The position numbers were made by a program, and so were the translations under genes. 64,000 nucleotides of DNA from 55-13 sp037190145 (GTDB taxonomy: Bacteria; Armatimonadota; Fimbriimonadia; Fimbriimonadales; Fimbriimonadaceae), in assembly GCA_037190145.1 (NCBI GenBank), contig JBBCJU010000003.1:124001-188000 (forward strand), given 5' to 3'. This document shows positions 1 to 8,297 of the stretch, piece after piece; positions within the stretch are counted from its first letter, which is position 1; every line of letters starts with the position of its first letter. The notes below the pieces were generated by a model that ran no database searches, was not told where the DNA came from, and worked only from the letters and a program-made list of their open reading frames with translations.

Positions 1-5
1 AAATC

Positions 6-320
6 ATGGCTTGGCCTACAGAGCTTTGGATTGAATATTCTGGAGAATGGAGTGAACGAAAAACTTGGCTTATTCAGAAACTAGAGGTAGAGGTCGAGAC
101 TCTGTCCTATGGAGGAAGCCTTTCAAAGTTTACTGAAAATCAAGCCAAGGCATTTCAACTCCTTGGAACCTTTCTCCATGAACTTGGCCACCATGTTGAC
201 CGTAACCAATGTCGAGGGCAGCACGATTGTCCTGGCGGTGAGCCATTCGCGATTGCCTTCGAACACGAAATGCAGCAGAAAATATGGCCAGAGTATGTAA
301 AGCGCTTTCCGGTGCTTTAA
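6..320 (+). CDS. HEXXH-containing protein, probably 5'-truncated by the window
   Basis: The product of at least 104 residues carries an HELGHH motif at residues 58-63. This is the zinc-binding HEXXH signature of metallopeptidases (gluzincin/metzincin-like). A downstream FEHEMQ at about residue 86 offers further possible ligands. The first ATG is at base 6, but the frame is open to the window edge, so the true N-terminus may lie upstream and any other domain would be missing. No signal peptide is visible in what remains. I do not recognise the family; zinc peptidase is an inference from the motif alone. Confidence 0.55.
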   Translation: MAWPTELWIEYSGEWSERKTWLIQKLEVEVETLSYGGSLSKFTENQAKAFQLLGTFLHELGHHVDRNQCRGQHDCPGGEPFAIAFEHEMQQKIWPEYVKRFPVL

Positions 321-431
321 TAATCCTTGATCGACACCCCGCGCAAACTCACTAGGTAAACGCAACCTTAACTATCACCCTATCGTAAAATTCTGCGATT
401 TAGTGGACAATAGAACGTTTTTGGGGAAACC

Positions 432-1574
432 ATGGAATTTGCAACTACACCTTTAAAGTCGAAGGCGGATGAACTTTACGCCAATCAGGATTATCTTGGC
501 GCAGCCGAAGAGTATCGAAAAGCCGTTGAAGATCAACCGGGCAATGCTACAGCTCGAAAGCAATATGGATTGTCCTTAGTTCTGGGCAAGAAGGTGGATG
601 AAGGGCTGGATGTTTTGAAAACCGCAGCATCCATGCAAGCAGCAAATCCAGAAGTGCGGTATGCCTACGGGTACGGATTGGGAATGGCCGGGAAATTTGA
701 CGAAGCCATCCAGGAGTTGGATGTGGCTTTGAATCTCCAACCCAATCATATTCCCGCCCGCCAAGGATTGATCTACTGCCTTCTCACTAGCGGTCAAGCA
801 ATAGCCCAGGTCAATCCATTACTGGGAGAACAAAGACTGGATAGAGCCTTCAAGCTAGATCCAAAGAATGCTCATATCGCATCGGCTTACCTAGATCTCA
901 TGGTGCGTGGAAATCAGAAAGGTAAAGCCATCAGTTTCATCAAGGATCTCGATGCTCATTTGAAGACTCAGTCCCCTTTGAAAGAGAACCTTGAAAAGTT
1001 GCGGACAGACCCTGAATACATCGCAAGTATGAAACAGCTTGCGATGGCGCAGAAAACAAGCGCTCCGACAACTTCAGCCCCGGTGGGCAATTCCAGCCTT
1101 AAACAGGTTCCTTGCCCAGCCTGCAAGCAACTAATCATGGACTATGCCGCCATTTGTCCTCACTGCAATACACGGATTCGGGCTACAGGCACCTTTGCTG
1201 CACATGACACCGGCCCGCGAGTTGAGTGGCAAGAGGTTGCTTTCACCATCATGTCGGTCCTCATTATCGGATTGGCCACTTGGGCTTTCCTACTCTCTTT
1301 TCCAGCGGCTCAGAAAGAAGGGTTTGCGGGTATTTCCACAGTGCCGCTTGTCCTAAGCGTGATCCAAGCTTGTATTGGATTGGGATTGCTTTTTCGCCAA
1401 GAATGGATTGGATTTCTCGCAAAAATATTCTTGTATATCCGCATCATGATTGCCTTGCCGTGGTTTGCGGTTTCGTTTATGGCTGGGAAGTGGGATTGGG
1501 CCGGAGAGAGCTTCTTACAGCTAGCTGTTGCCGGATTCATGATCTATCTGATCAATTACGTTATGGGAGACTAA
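432..1574 (+). CDS. TPR protein with zinc ribbon and C-terminal membrane domain
   Basis: The product has 380 residues. Residues 8-190 form tetratricopeptide-like helical pairs (for example the YGYGLGMAGKFDEAIQELD stretch), which normally mediate protein contacts. A zinc ribbon follows, with CPAC at 228-231 and CPHC at 242-245. The last ~115 residues hold about four hydrophobic segments, ending in YLINYVMGD. No signal peptide is seen, so the TPR and zinc parts are probably cytoplasmic and tethered to the membrane. The start ATG follows a purine-rich TTGGGGAAACC site. A perfect hairpin lies just after the stop. The function is unknown. Confidence 0.75.
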   Translation: MEFATTPLKSKADELYANQDYLGAAEEYRKAVEDQPGNATARKQYGLSLVLGKKVDEGLDVLKTAASMQAANPEVRYAYGYGLGMAGKFDEAIQELDVALNLQPNHIPARQGLIYCLLTSGQAIAQVNPLLGEQRLDRAFKLDPKNAHIASAYLDLMVRGNQKGKAISFIKDLDAHLKTQSPLKENLEKLRTDPEYIASMKQLAMAQKTSAPTTSAPVGNSSLKQVPCPACKQLIMDYAAICPHCNTRIRATGTFAAHDTGPRVEWQEVAFTIMSVLIIGLATWAFLLSFPAAQKEGFAGISTVPLVLSVIQACIGLGLLFRQEWIGFLAKIFLYIRIMIALPWFAVSFMAGKWDWAGESFLQLAVAGFMIYLINYVMGD

Positions 1575-1589
1575 CGGCCAGAATCAGGT

Positions 1590-1623
1590 GTTTCTTAGGC
1601 TGTCGATTGACGGCCTAAGAAAC
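1590..1623 (+). terminator. Intrinsic-terminator-like hairpin
   Basis: A perfect 11-bp inverted repeat (GTTTCTTAGGC / GCCTAAGAAAC, loop 1601-1612) lies 15 bases after the stop of the TPR gene. No long T tract follows. It covers the first possible ATG of the next frame (1588), which argues for the later start at 1642. Confidence 0.6.
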
Positions 1624-1641
1624 CCTCACTATAATCTCGAC

Positions 1642-2271
1642 ATGCTTCTGACGACTCTCGCTTCTATCATGCTCACTGGGCAACCCATGATGAAGCCCAC
1701 TCATTTTGGGTTCCTAGTCACAGGCAAGACTCCGCCTAAGGCAACGGCGGAAGAGATTCAGAAGTATCAGGCAGCCCACATAGAGAACTTCAAGCGATTA
1801 CATGGACTTAGCAAGCTAATGACCGCGGGCCCGTGTGCCGATCCAGAAAAGACGAAGCGAGGGATTGTAATTCTTAGTGTCCAGGATAAGAAAGAAATTC
1901 CTGGCCACTTTAAACTTGATCCTTACATTACAAAAGGGTTCATGGAACTCCAAACATTCCCAATCAGAGTTGAGTTCGGCAAGATAAACACTGAGGGGAT
2001 TGATCCAAACGGAATTGAAGAAAATCGTATTGTTGTTTTCACTGGCGGCAAGTCCAATATTCCAAAGAACTATTTGGTTGGTGATGGTGCAAAAGCAGGC
2101 CTAGCTTTCTTTGCGACCTTTAGTGATTCTCCCACCATCCGCGCTGTTGCACTGTTCCGTGGCAAAGACGATGCGGCCATCAAAGCCTGGGTGGACGGCT
2201 TTTCACCAGTTCAATTGGGCAAATACAAGGCATCCATCTTTGGCCAATGGCTTAGCAAGGGAGTTTTGTAA
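1642..2271 (+). CDS. Secreted protein with two YCII-like halves
   Basis: About 209 residues. I place the start at 1642 because it gives a short hydrophobic signal (MLLTTLASIML), and because the upstream ATG at 1588 sits in a terminator hairpin. The N-terminal half (KPTHFGFLVTGKTPP, HIENFKRLHGLSKLMTAGP) follows the YCII pattern of a ferredoxin-like fold with a GP turn. The second half (IVVFTGGKSN, AGLAFFATFSDSP) looks like a weaker repeat of it. YCII proteins are small, poorly characterised, possibly enzymatic. The export prediction is an inference. It converges on proC with a 4-base gap. Confidence 0.6.
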   Translation: MLLTTLASIMLTGQPMMKPTHFGFLVTGKTPPKATAEEIQKYQAAHIENFKRLHGLSKLMTAGPCADPEKTKRGIVILSVQDKKEIPGHFKLDPYITKGFMELQTFPIRVEFGKINTEGIDPNGIEENRIVVFTGGKSNIPKNYLVGDGAKAGLAFFATFSDSPTIRAVALFRGKDDAAIKAWVDGFSPVQLGKYKASIFGQWLSKGVL

Positions 2272-2275
2272 AAAC

Positions 2276-3082
2276 TTAGCCTCCTAGTTCGCTGGCTCTT
2301 TGACTTGCAATCTCAATCGCTCGACTTATCGTAGATCGGATTCTGCCGTCTTCCAAAGCAAGCAAGCCCGCGATGGTACAACCCGCAGGCGTGGTGACGT
2401 CATCTTTCAAAGCGGCCGGATGCTTACCACTTGCCAAGACCATACTTGCCGCTCCAAAGACCATTTGTGAGGCCATCTCAATCGCAACTCGCCTTGGTAA
2501 ACCTCGGGCTACAGCTCCATCTGCAAGCGATTCAATAAACACGAAGACAAAGGCGGGACCTGATGCGGCAAGCCCCGTTACGGTATCCATGTGAGCCTCA
2601 TCAAGAATGAATACTTCACCCAGGCATTGGAAAATCTTTTTTGCAGCTTCTAGGTGCATGTCAGGAACTCCAGAACCGCACGATAGAACGGTCAAACCTT
2701 TTTGTATAGAGCAAGGTGTGTTAGGCATGGCTCGAATCACCGATGCAACACCGGGGATATCTGCTTGAAGCTTTGCTAATGACACACCTGCGGCAATCGA
2801 GATGATCAGCGCGTCAGGGGGAACGTCGTTGGAGATCTGCGCCAAAACTCCGGACACGTCTTTGGGCTTCACCGCCAATATAACGACATGAACTCCTCGG
2901 ACTGCATCGATATTGCTCTCCAAGGTGCGAACACCCAATTCCTTGGCAATGGATGAGAGTGAATTGGCAGATCTAGCGGTGAAGACAAGATCCGAAGTAG
3001 GTACTCCGGCATCGATAAGCCCTTTTCCGATTGCTTTGCCCATCGTGCCTGACCCAATTATCGCCACCGAACCTACATTCAT
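2276..3082 (-). CDS. proC: Pyrroline-5-carboxylate reductase
   Basis: This enzyme catalyses the last step of proline synthesis, reducing 1-pyrroline-5-carboxylate with NAD(P)H in the cytoplasm. The N-terminus has the Rossmann loop VAIIGSGTMGKAIGKGL, and the middle has the family motifs VILAVKPKDV and IRAMPNTPC. The C-terminal dimerisation helices include GLAASGPAFVFVFIESL and the DDVTTPAGCTIAGL signature. I chose the ATG at 3082 (MNVGSVAIIG) over an in-frame upstream Met, because the 25 extra residues are basic, unlike ProC, and run toward the divergent ABC gene. The length of 268 residues is normal for the family. Confidence 0.93.
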   Translation of the reverse strand: MNVGSVAIIGSGTMGKAIGKGLIDAGVPTSDLVFTARSANSLSSIAKELGVRTLESNIDAVRGVHVVILAVKPKDVSGVLAQISNDVPPDALIISIAAGVSLAKLQADIPGVASVIRAMPNTPCSIQKGLTVLSCGSGVPDMHLEAAKKIFQCLGEVFILDEAHMDTVTGLAASGPAFVFVFIESLADGAVARGLPRRVAIEMASQMVFGAASMVLASGKHPAALKDDVTTPAGCTIAGLLALEDGRIRSTISRAIEIASQRASELGG

Positions 3083-3155
3083 GGTCCTAGGATTATGCCG
3101 TCTTCTAGGTTCCTTGCAACCAAGCACAATGCTGGGGCGTCTACACTGTCTGCAC

Positions 3156-3920
3156 ATGGTTGTCGTTGAGGAACTGGCGAAACACTTTCAGGATCAGAAA
3201 AAAAACACGGTTCGGGCCGTTGATGGAATTTCGTTCCAAGCCGAACCGGGGAAGATTTTTGGTCTTCTAGGATGCAATGGCGCGGGAAAAACGACGGCAC
3301 TACGTATGCTCTCTACCGTTATTCGCCCCACATCAGGGAAAGCAACGGTGGCAGGGATCGATGTACTCAGTCATCCCGAGCAGGTTCGCGCCCAGATTGG
3401 TTTCATGTCCACTTCTACGGCCCTGTACGGTCGCTTGCAGTCTAGAGAGGTCATCGAATACTTCGGTGGTCTCTATGGGCTTTCTGGGACAATACTGAAG
3501 CAACGAGTGGACTATGTGATTGATAAACTACAGATCCACGAGTTTGCCGATCGGCTCTGCGACAAGCTTTCTACGGGTCAAAAGCAAAGGGTCAATATCG
3601 CCCGCACCATCTTGCACGATCCTCCGGTCCTCTTCTTTGATGAGCCAACCGCAGGCTTGGACGTTGTTTTAAGCCAAACGGTCATGGAGTTCATTGAAGA
3701 AGCTCGAGACATGGGCAAAACCATCATTTTCTCCACGCATATCATGAGCGAAGTAGAGCGTCTTTGCAACCACGTTGCAATCATTGACAAAGGCAAGCTG
3801 CATGGCGAAGGCACAGTGGAAGAACTCAAGCTTAAAGCTGGCGAAACATCTCTCGAAAAAGCATTTTTGAAATTTGTTGGATTTGAATCTAACTACCGTC
3901 GAGAGGAGGTGGCCCAATGA
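3156..3920 (+). CDS. ABC transporter ATP-binding protein, NatA-like
   Basis: About 254 residues forming one complete ABC ATPase. Walker A is GCNGAGKTT, the Q-loop region is QIGFMSTSTALYGRL, the signature is LSTGQ, Walker B is VLFFDEPTAGLD and the switch His is in FSTH. It resembles the NatA (sodium export) and multidrug type ATPases that pair with an ABC-2 permease. The start at 3156 (MVVVEELAKHF) matches family N-termini; an ATG at 3129 is possible. The stop overlaps the permease start by four bases (ATGA), which implies translational coupling. The substrate (Na+, drug or other) cannot be fixed from sequence. Confidence 0.88.
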   Translation: MVVVEELAKHFQDQKKNTVRAVDGISFQAEPGKIFGLLGCNGAGKTTALRMLSTVIRPTSGKATVAGIDVLSHPEQVRAQIGFMSTSTALYGRLQSREVIEYFGGLYGLSGTILKQRVDYVIDKLQIHEFADRLCDKLSTGQKQRVNIARTILHDPPVLFFDEPTAGLDVVLSQTVMEFIEEARDMGKTIIFSTHIMSEVERLCNHVAIIDKGKLHGEGTVEELKLKAGETSLEKAFLKFVGFESNYRREEVAQ

Positions 3921-5092
3921 ATCCGATTTCATGGGTTTACAAGAAAGAGCTTCGAGAGATGCTTCGCGACAAGCGAACTCGGGGTGCCGCGCTTTTCGGC
4001 CCTATCTTCTTGATGATCTTCTTCATCTGTGGATTTGGTAGTGTCATCGGGGGGCTCTCTAAGAAAGAGAATCTAAAAATTCACTTTGTCACTTCATCAA
4101 ATCCGATGCTAGATGAGATGCGGAAAAACAAAGTAAATCTAGTTGAGATTCCAAGCATTGCCGAAGGCGAAAAGCTGATTAAAGATGGAAAGGCGACCGT
4201 CGTACTAGACTTCGGTCCGCTTCCTAGCAAGGTCGGAGATCAACAGCGAATTGATGCCTACTTTGATCCAAAGTCTCAGAAAGCCCAAGTAATCATCGCG
4301 GGGATTGAAGCGGATTCATCAAAGACTAATAAAGTCGTCCTCGAAACATTCCTGAAGAGTCATAACCTTCCCGCTTCTGCAGCAGAGTCGGTTAAAGTTC
4401 AGCGTAAGGAGGTCAAGATTGGTGAGGATGGAGCCGGTGATTTCATTGTTGGAATGCTTCCCTACCTTATCGTCATCTGGGCATTCTATGGTGGATTCTC
4501 ACTTGCTGGCGATCTCGTTGCGGGCGAAAAGGAAAAAGCTACGCTTGAGACTCTTCTGATTAGTCCCGTAAAGCGAACTCAGATTGTGCTTGGAAAGTTT
4601 TTGGCCCTTTCGACAGTCTGCTTGGCTAGTTCTTTGGCCTCGGTACTAGGGCTGGTTTTGGTTTCGGTCTTGAAACTGCCGGGTTCTGATTTCATGCTAA
4701 AGGATGGGATTGGTATTACGCCCACCTCTGGCTTAATCACGCTCATTGTGCTATTACCAACAGTCGCAATGTTTGCAAGTTTGCTTCTAGCGTTTAGCGC
4801 CTACGCGAAGAATAATCGCGAGGCTCAAAGCTATATCGGATTGGCAAGCTTTGTGGTCGTGATTCCGGCTGCGTTTAGCCAACTAATCGGGTTAACCGAT
4901 GCGGGTAGTCAAAACTGGGTGAACTTTGTTCCCGTACTCAACACCGCTAACAACATTCGAAATGCCCTTCTGGGCAAGCCGGATTGGATGGGAACGGGAA
5001 TTACGGTGCTAGTATCCGGTCTTATCGCGGCAGTTCTGATCGGCTTTGTCATCAAACTCTTCGGACGAGAAGAGGTGCTAACTCGAGTTTGA
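3917..5092 (+). CDS. ABC-2 type permease, NatB-like
   Basis: The product has 391 residues and the NatB/ABC-2 layout. A cytoplasmic N-terminus (YKKELREMLRDKRT) leads into TM1 (about 26-46), followed by an extracellular domain to ~170 and a cluster of five membrane segments to the C-terminus. The coupling segment GEKEKATLETLLISP is the conserved ABC-2 cytoplasmic motif that contacts the ATPase. It is coupled to the upstream ATPase by an ATGA overlap. Its 3' end overlaps the convergent fliD by 15 bases. Confidence 0.87.
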   Translation: MNPISWVYKKELREMLRDKRTRGAALFGPIFLMIFFICGFGSVIGGLSKKENLKIHFVTSSNPMLDEMRKNKVNLVEIPSIAEGEKLIKDGKATVVLDFGPLPSKVGDQQRIDAYFDPKSQKAQVIIAGIEADSSKTNKVVLETFLKSHNLPASAAESVKVQRKEVKIGEDGAGDFIVGMLPYLIVIWAFYGGFSLAGDLVAGEKEKATLETLLISPVKRTQIVLGKFLALSTVCLASSLASVLGLVLVSVLKLPGSDFMLKDGIGITPTSGLITLIVLLPTVAMFASLLLAFSAYAKNNREAQSYIGLASFVVVIPAAFSQLIGLTDAGSQNWVNFVPVLNTANNIRNALLGKPDWMGTGITVLVSGLIAAVLIGFVIKLFGREEVLTRV

Positions 5093-7348
5093 TGTGGAAA
5101 GAGCGCTGAGGCGACTTCCTTGCGACTGGATTTTGCTGATAGCTTCTTCCATGCGCGTAAATTTTGCCCTGAGTGACTCTTCCTTTACTGCAATTCGTGA
5201 GTTCAGGTCGGTGATCTGGGTTGCCAGATCATCGTACTGAGCTTTCAACGTGTTATCACTTGCGGTTAAGATGCCATTTACCGAATCCAAGAAGGTTGAC
5301 ATCAGGTCTGTAGCCTGACTACCCACTCCTTTTCGAAGCGAAACGGAACCCACGACGCCCGTGGTATTGCCGGTGAACAAGATTTGCAAGGCTTCGGTTT
5401 TGGCATTGCCAGAGTTACCCACCAGATACTGACCGTTGCCAGTTGCCGGCTCACCATTGATGGTTCCTTGAATATCAGAGCCAGTTACCACGGTTCCTTG
5501 GGAACTCGTACCAATACCCGTGTTATCTGCGCCAGCCGCTAAGTTGCTCGTCAGCGTGAAGTTTCCGGACGTTCCATAGCGCTTACTTTCGACCAACAGC
5601 TTGCCACTGCCGTCAATGCTTGCCACGAACAAATCCTTCAGCTTGCTATCGTTATTGATCCTATTAACTGTGTCGGTGAGATTGCTTCCAGCATTGATCG
5701 TCAACGTGTATGGAGTTGCACCGATCATTGAGCCAGTGAAGGTCAAGTATTCAGCTTGCGTGCTGGCTGTCGTTTGAGCAGACTCCGCGACATAAGACCC
5801 CTTCGTCGCCAAGGCCGTGATGTTGACTTCGTAGCTTCCGCTGCCATTTGCTGCTGTCTTTGAGCCACTGGAAACATACTGAATCGAGCTATTGGAGCCA
5901 ATTCCACTGGTCTTGAACAGGTTTGCTAGATCCGCAGATCCGTTGGCAACTGCATTCGATAGAACTCCATCGTCCAATGTAAGCTTGCCTTGCTCATCCA
6001 GGTTGAATCCGATGGACGTCAAATTTGTGTAGTTGCCAGTTAGCCCGGGAACATTGCTAAACAACATTGAGCTAACTTGCTGCTCTAGCTGAGCGGCGAC
6101 AGGATCGCCAAAGAGAGGACCGCTGGCATAAGTGTCCTTGTCAAACTGGCTATACGTTCTAATAAAGTCGATCGCATCGTTATAAGCATCCTTAAATGCC
6201 GTAATCTTTGACTTCACCGCTGAATCATCCTTAGTCAGGCTTAGAGTACTTGTCTCTGGAGTCGACTGATTAGCCTTTAGCAGGGTCAACGTGACATTAG
6301 GAATGGCACTGGTAATGGTGTTCGAGGAACTGGTCAGGTTTACACCATCCAGAGAATATTCTGCATCCTGAGCGGCAACGAGTTGGTTTGCGCTATCTCT
6401 TTGAATAAATCCAAGCGCCGCCAATGCGTTTCCACTTTCATCACTAAAGGTAGGAGTACCGGATGTTCCTGCAATATCTAGCTTGTAAGTTGTATTGCCA
6501 TTCTCCGTTACTGATCGAACGGTTGCATTGACCCCACTCACCGAGGAGTTGATCGAGTTAGCAATCGTCTGCAGGTTATCTGTTGAAAGATCAATGTTAA
6601 CTGTCGTTCCATTGATACTAAAACTTGCTGGACCTACCCCTTCCGCACCCAGCATCTTTCCTATTGTCTCATTGCTCTTTGAGAAAGATCTAGAAGTGGC
6701 TCCATTCGTAATGGATTCTCGGACGTTGGACGCACCACCCAAGACCCCAAGGTCAGAGAGAATAGAGTCTCCACTCAGGTCTGCCATTTGGAGGGTGTTT
6801 TTTGCTCCAGTTGAGTTTGTAGAGAAAGTGATGTAGGTAGAGCCCGTACCACCATCAATGATACTAGCGGTCACTCCTGCATTGGCGCCGTTTACCTTTT
6901 GTGCAATTGAACGCAGACTGTCTGTTTGATCTACCTGAATGGCCTTGCCATTAATTACGAACTGACCTGACTTGTTCAGCGCGGAAACAGAATCGGCTTG
7001 GGCCGTCGATGCTACTTTTTGAGACTGAGCCAGTTTACTTACCGCAAGATTGTAAGTTCCGGCAATGGCATCAGAGGTTGCAGTCATGGTTGCAACTTCC
7101 GTTTTTGTCGAATTTGCGGTAACCGGATTGAAAGCCGTGCTTGAATTGAGGGAACCAGCTGCAGATGATAAGGCCTGAAGTTTAGATCTGAACTGTGTGT
7201 AGACCGCCTGCTGGTTCTGAATCTGGGTTTGACGTTGCTGAAGGCGCGAAATCGGGATCTGCTCAAGCTGAATAAGCCGCGTTATGATGCCTTCGGTATC
7301 AATACCGCTGCTCAAACCACCAAAACTGATTCCTGAATAGCTCGCCAT
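5078..7348 (-). CDS. fliD: Flagellar filament cap protein FliD (hook-associated protein 2)
   Basis: The protein has 756 residues; FliD is often 450-700, so this one carries a large central domain. It forms the cap that guides flagellin assembly at the filament tip and is exported through the flagellar type III apparatus. The N-terminal FliD_N signature is visible: GISFGGLSSGIDTEGIITRL, then an amphipathic QRQTQIQNQQ helix. The C-terminal FliD_C part has FKDAYNDAIDFI, GPLFGDPVAAQLEQQV, GNYTNLTSIGFNLDEQGKL, and a final coiled coil (QITDLNSRIAVKEESLRAKF). Many Ser/Thr/Asn-rich beta repeats lie between. It is last in a leftward cheW-cheA-HDOD-fliD block. A FliA-like promoter lies just upstream. 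Confidence 0.92.
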   Translation of the reverse strand: MASYSGISFGGLSSGIDTEGIITRLIQLEQIPISRLQQRQTQIQNQQAVYTQFRSKLQALSSAAGSLNSSTAFNPVTANSTKTEVATMTATSDAIAGTYNLAVSKLAQSQKVASTAQADSVSALNKSGQFVINGKAIQVDQTDSLRSIAQKVNGANAGVTASIIDGGTGSTYITFSTNSTGAKNTLQMADLSGDSILSDLGVLGGASNVRESITNGATSRSFSKSNETIGKMLGAEGVGPASFSINGTTVNIDLSTDNLQTIANSINSSVSGVNATVRSVTENGNTTYKLDIAGTSGTPTFSDESGNALAALGFIQRDSANQLVAAQDAEYSLDGVNLTSSSNTITSAIPNVTLTLLKANQSTPETSTLSLTKDDSAVKSKITAFKDAYNDAIDFIRTYSQFDKDTYASGPLFGDPVAAQLEQQVSSMLFSNVPGLTGNYTNLTSIGFNLDEQGKLTLDDGVLSNAVANGSADLANLFKTSGIGSNSSIQYVSSGSKTAANGSGSYEVNITALATKGSYVAESAQTTASTQAEYLTFTGSMIGATPYTLTINAGSNLTDTVNRINNDSKLKDLFVASIDGSGKLLVESKRYGTSGNFTLTSNLAAGADNTGIGTSSQGTVVTGSDIQGTINGEPATGNGQYLVGNSGNAKTEALQILFTGNTTGVVGSVSLRKGVGSQATDLMSTFLDSVNGILTASDNTLKAQYDDLATQITDLNSRIAVKEESLRAKFTRMEEAISKIQSQGSRLSALSTSNSS

Positions 7349-7401
7349 TGCACATTCCTAACGCTGTCCAAACCTAAAGATGGTTGAAGCGCCAACTCTT
7401 T

Positions 7402-7429
7402 CTATCGGCTCATTTACGAGATTTGCTTA
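7402..7429 (-). promoter_or_regulatory. Candidate sigma-28 (FliA) promoter for fliD
   Basis: Read on the minus strand there is TAAG, 16 bases, then GCCGATAG, 54 bases before the fliD ATG. The FliA consensus is TAAA-N15-GCCGATAA, so the -10 matches 7 of 8. The -35 element overlaps the stop codon of the upstream HDOD gene. Late flagellar genes such as fliD are often FliA-dependent. The match is suggestive only. Confidence 0.4.
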
Positions 7430-8296
7430 GGCTGCCAGCAACCCGAACATACTCTGAGCATCGTCCACCTTAGATTTGGTCTCATCTTTTAGCCAATCAA
7501 TTTCTTCGGGAGTGAAGTTCAACCATTCCAAAACAAACTCAGGTGGTTGATTGCATCCAACTCGTTCTGGATCAAAGTAGAGATCCTTGGTTATCCAGTC
7601 GGCAATGTGCAGCGAGTAAAGCAATGGATCGACCTCAGTTTCAGCGGGATCTTCGTGCTCCCCAATCATCTTAATGATGGCTTTGGGCAACTTCCAATGC
7701 TCCGCCATTTGAGCACCTACCGCGGCATGGTTGAGTCCAAGAAGCCTTTCTTCTGCCTTTTCAATGGGCATTTTCTTTTGTTCGGCATACCGAATGACCT
7801 GGTCATAGGTTTGCGTGAAATTACTGAAAAGGAAGAGGCGTCCAATGTCATGTAGCAATCCTCCTACAAAGGCAACCTCCGCGTTTTGCGTTGTTAGCCT
7901 CTTGCGCTGGGCAATGATTTGAGTAGCTGCTGCTGTTCCAAAGGAATGTAGCCAAAACACTTTTAAGGTTTCTTGTTGACGCGCCGTTCTTGGTTTGATG
8001 GCCCCAAAGGCACTGACACTTAGGACTAAGTTTCTAATCTGCTGAAGTCCAAGAATAACGATTGCTTGGCTAAGACTCGTGACTTGCCCAGATAGGCCAT
8101 AGTAAGCCGAGTTCACAACCCGTAAGACCTTAGAGGCTAAAGCTTGCTCAGCAGACAGCATGCGCTCAATGGTGTGAGCACAGGCATCCGGTTTTTCCGT
8201 CTCCTTGAGAATTCTCATCACTACCGTTGGTAGTGCGGGGAGATCTTGCACCGATTTCTCGATACTGGACTTTACAAATGGATTTCCTTCCGCCAT
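7427..8296 (-). CDS. HDOD domain protein
   Basis: 289 residues, nearly all an HDOD domain. Visible features are LPALPTVVMRILKETEKPD, ASKVLRVVNSAYYGLSGQV, AIVILGLQQIRNLVLSVS, and the residual HD-type segment GLLHDIGRLFLF followed by LLGLNHAAVGAQMAEHWKLP. HDOD proteins are HD-like regulators of signalling, motility and c-di-GMP responses, usually without catalytic metal sites. Only one base separates it from cheA upstream, so it is almost certainly co-transcribed and likely acts with the chemosensory complex. No receiver or output domain is attached. Confidence 0.88.
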   Translation of the reverse strand: MAEGNPFVKSSIEKSVQDLPALPTVVMRILKETEKPDACAHTIERMLSAEQALASKVLRVVNSAYYGLSGQVTSLSQAIVILGLQQIRNLVLSVSAFGAIKPRTARQQETLKVFWLHSFGTAAATQIIAQRKRLTTQNAEVAFVGGLLHDIGRLFLFSNFTQTYDQVIRYAEQKKMPIEKAEERLLGLNHAAVGAQMAEHWKLPKAIIKMIGEHEDPAETEVDPLLYSLHIADWITKDLYFDPERVGCNQPPEFVLEWLNFTPEEIDWLKDETKSKVDDAQSMFGLLAA

Positions 8297-8297
8297 G

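Noticed and set aside
1588..1641. Upstream start for the YCII-like gene
   Set aside because: The segment contains a perfect terminator hairpin, and the start at 1642 gives a signal peptide.
2913..3155. Upstream extension of the NatA-like ATPase
   Set aside because: It would be antisense to the proC start and lies outside the ABC domain.
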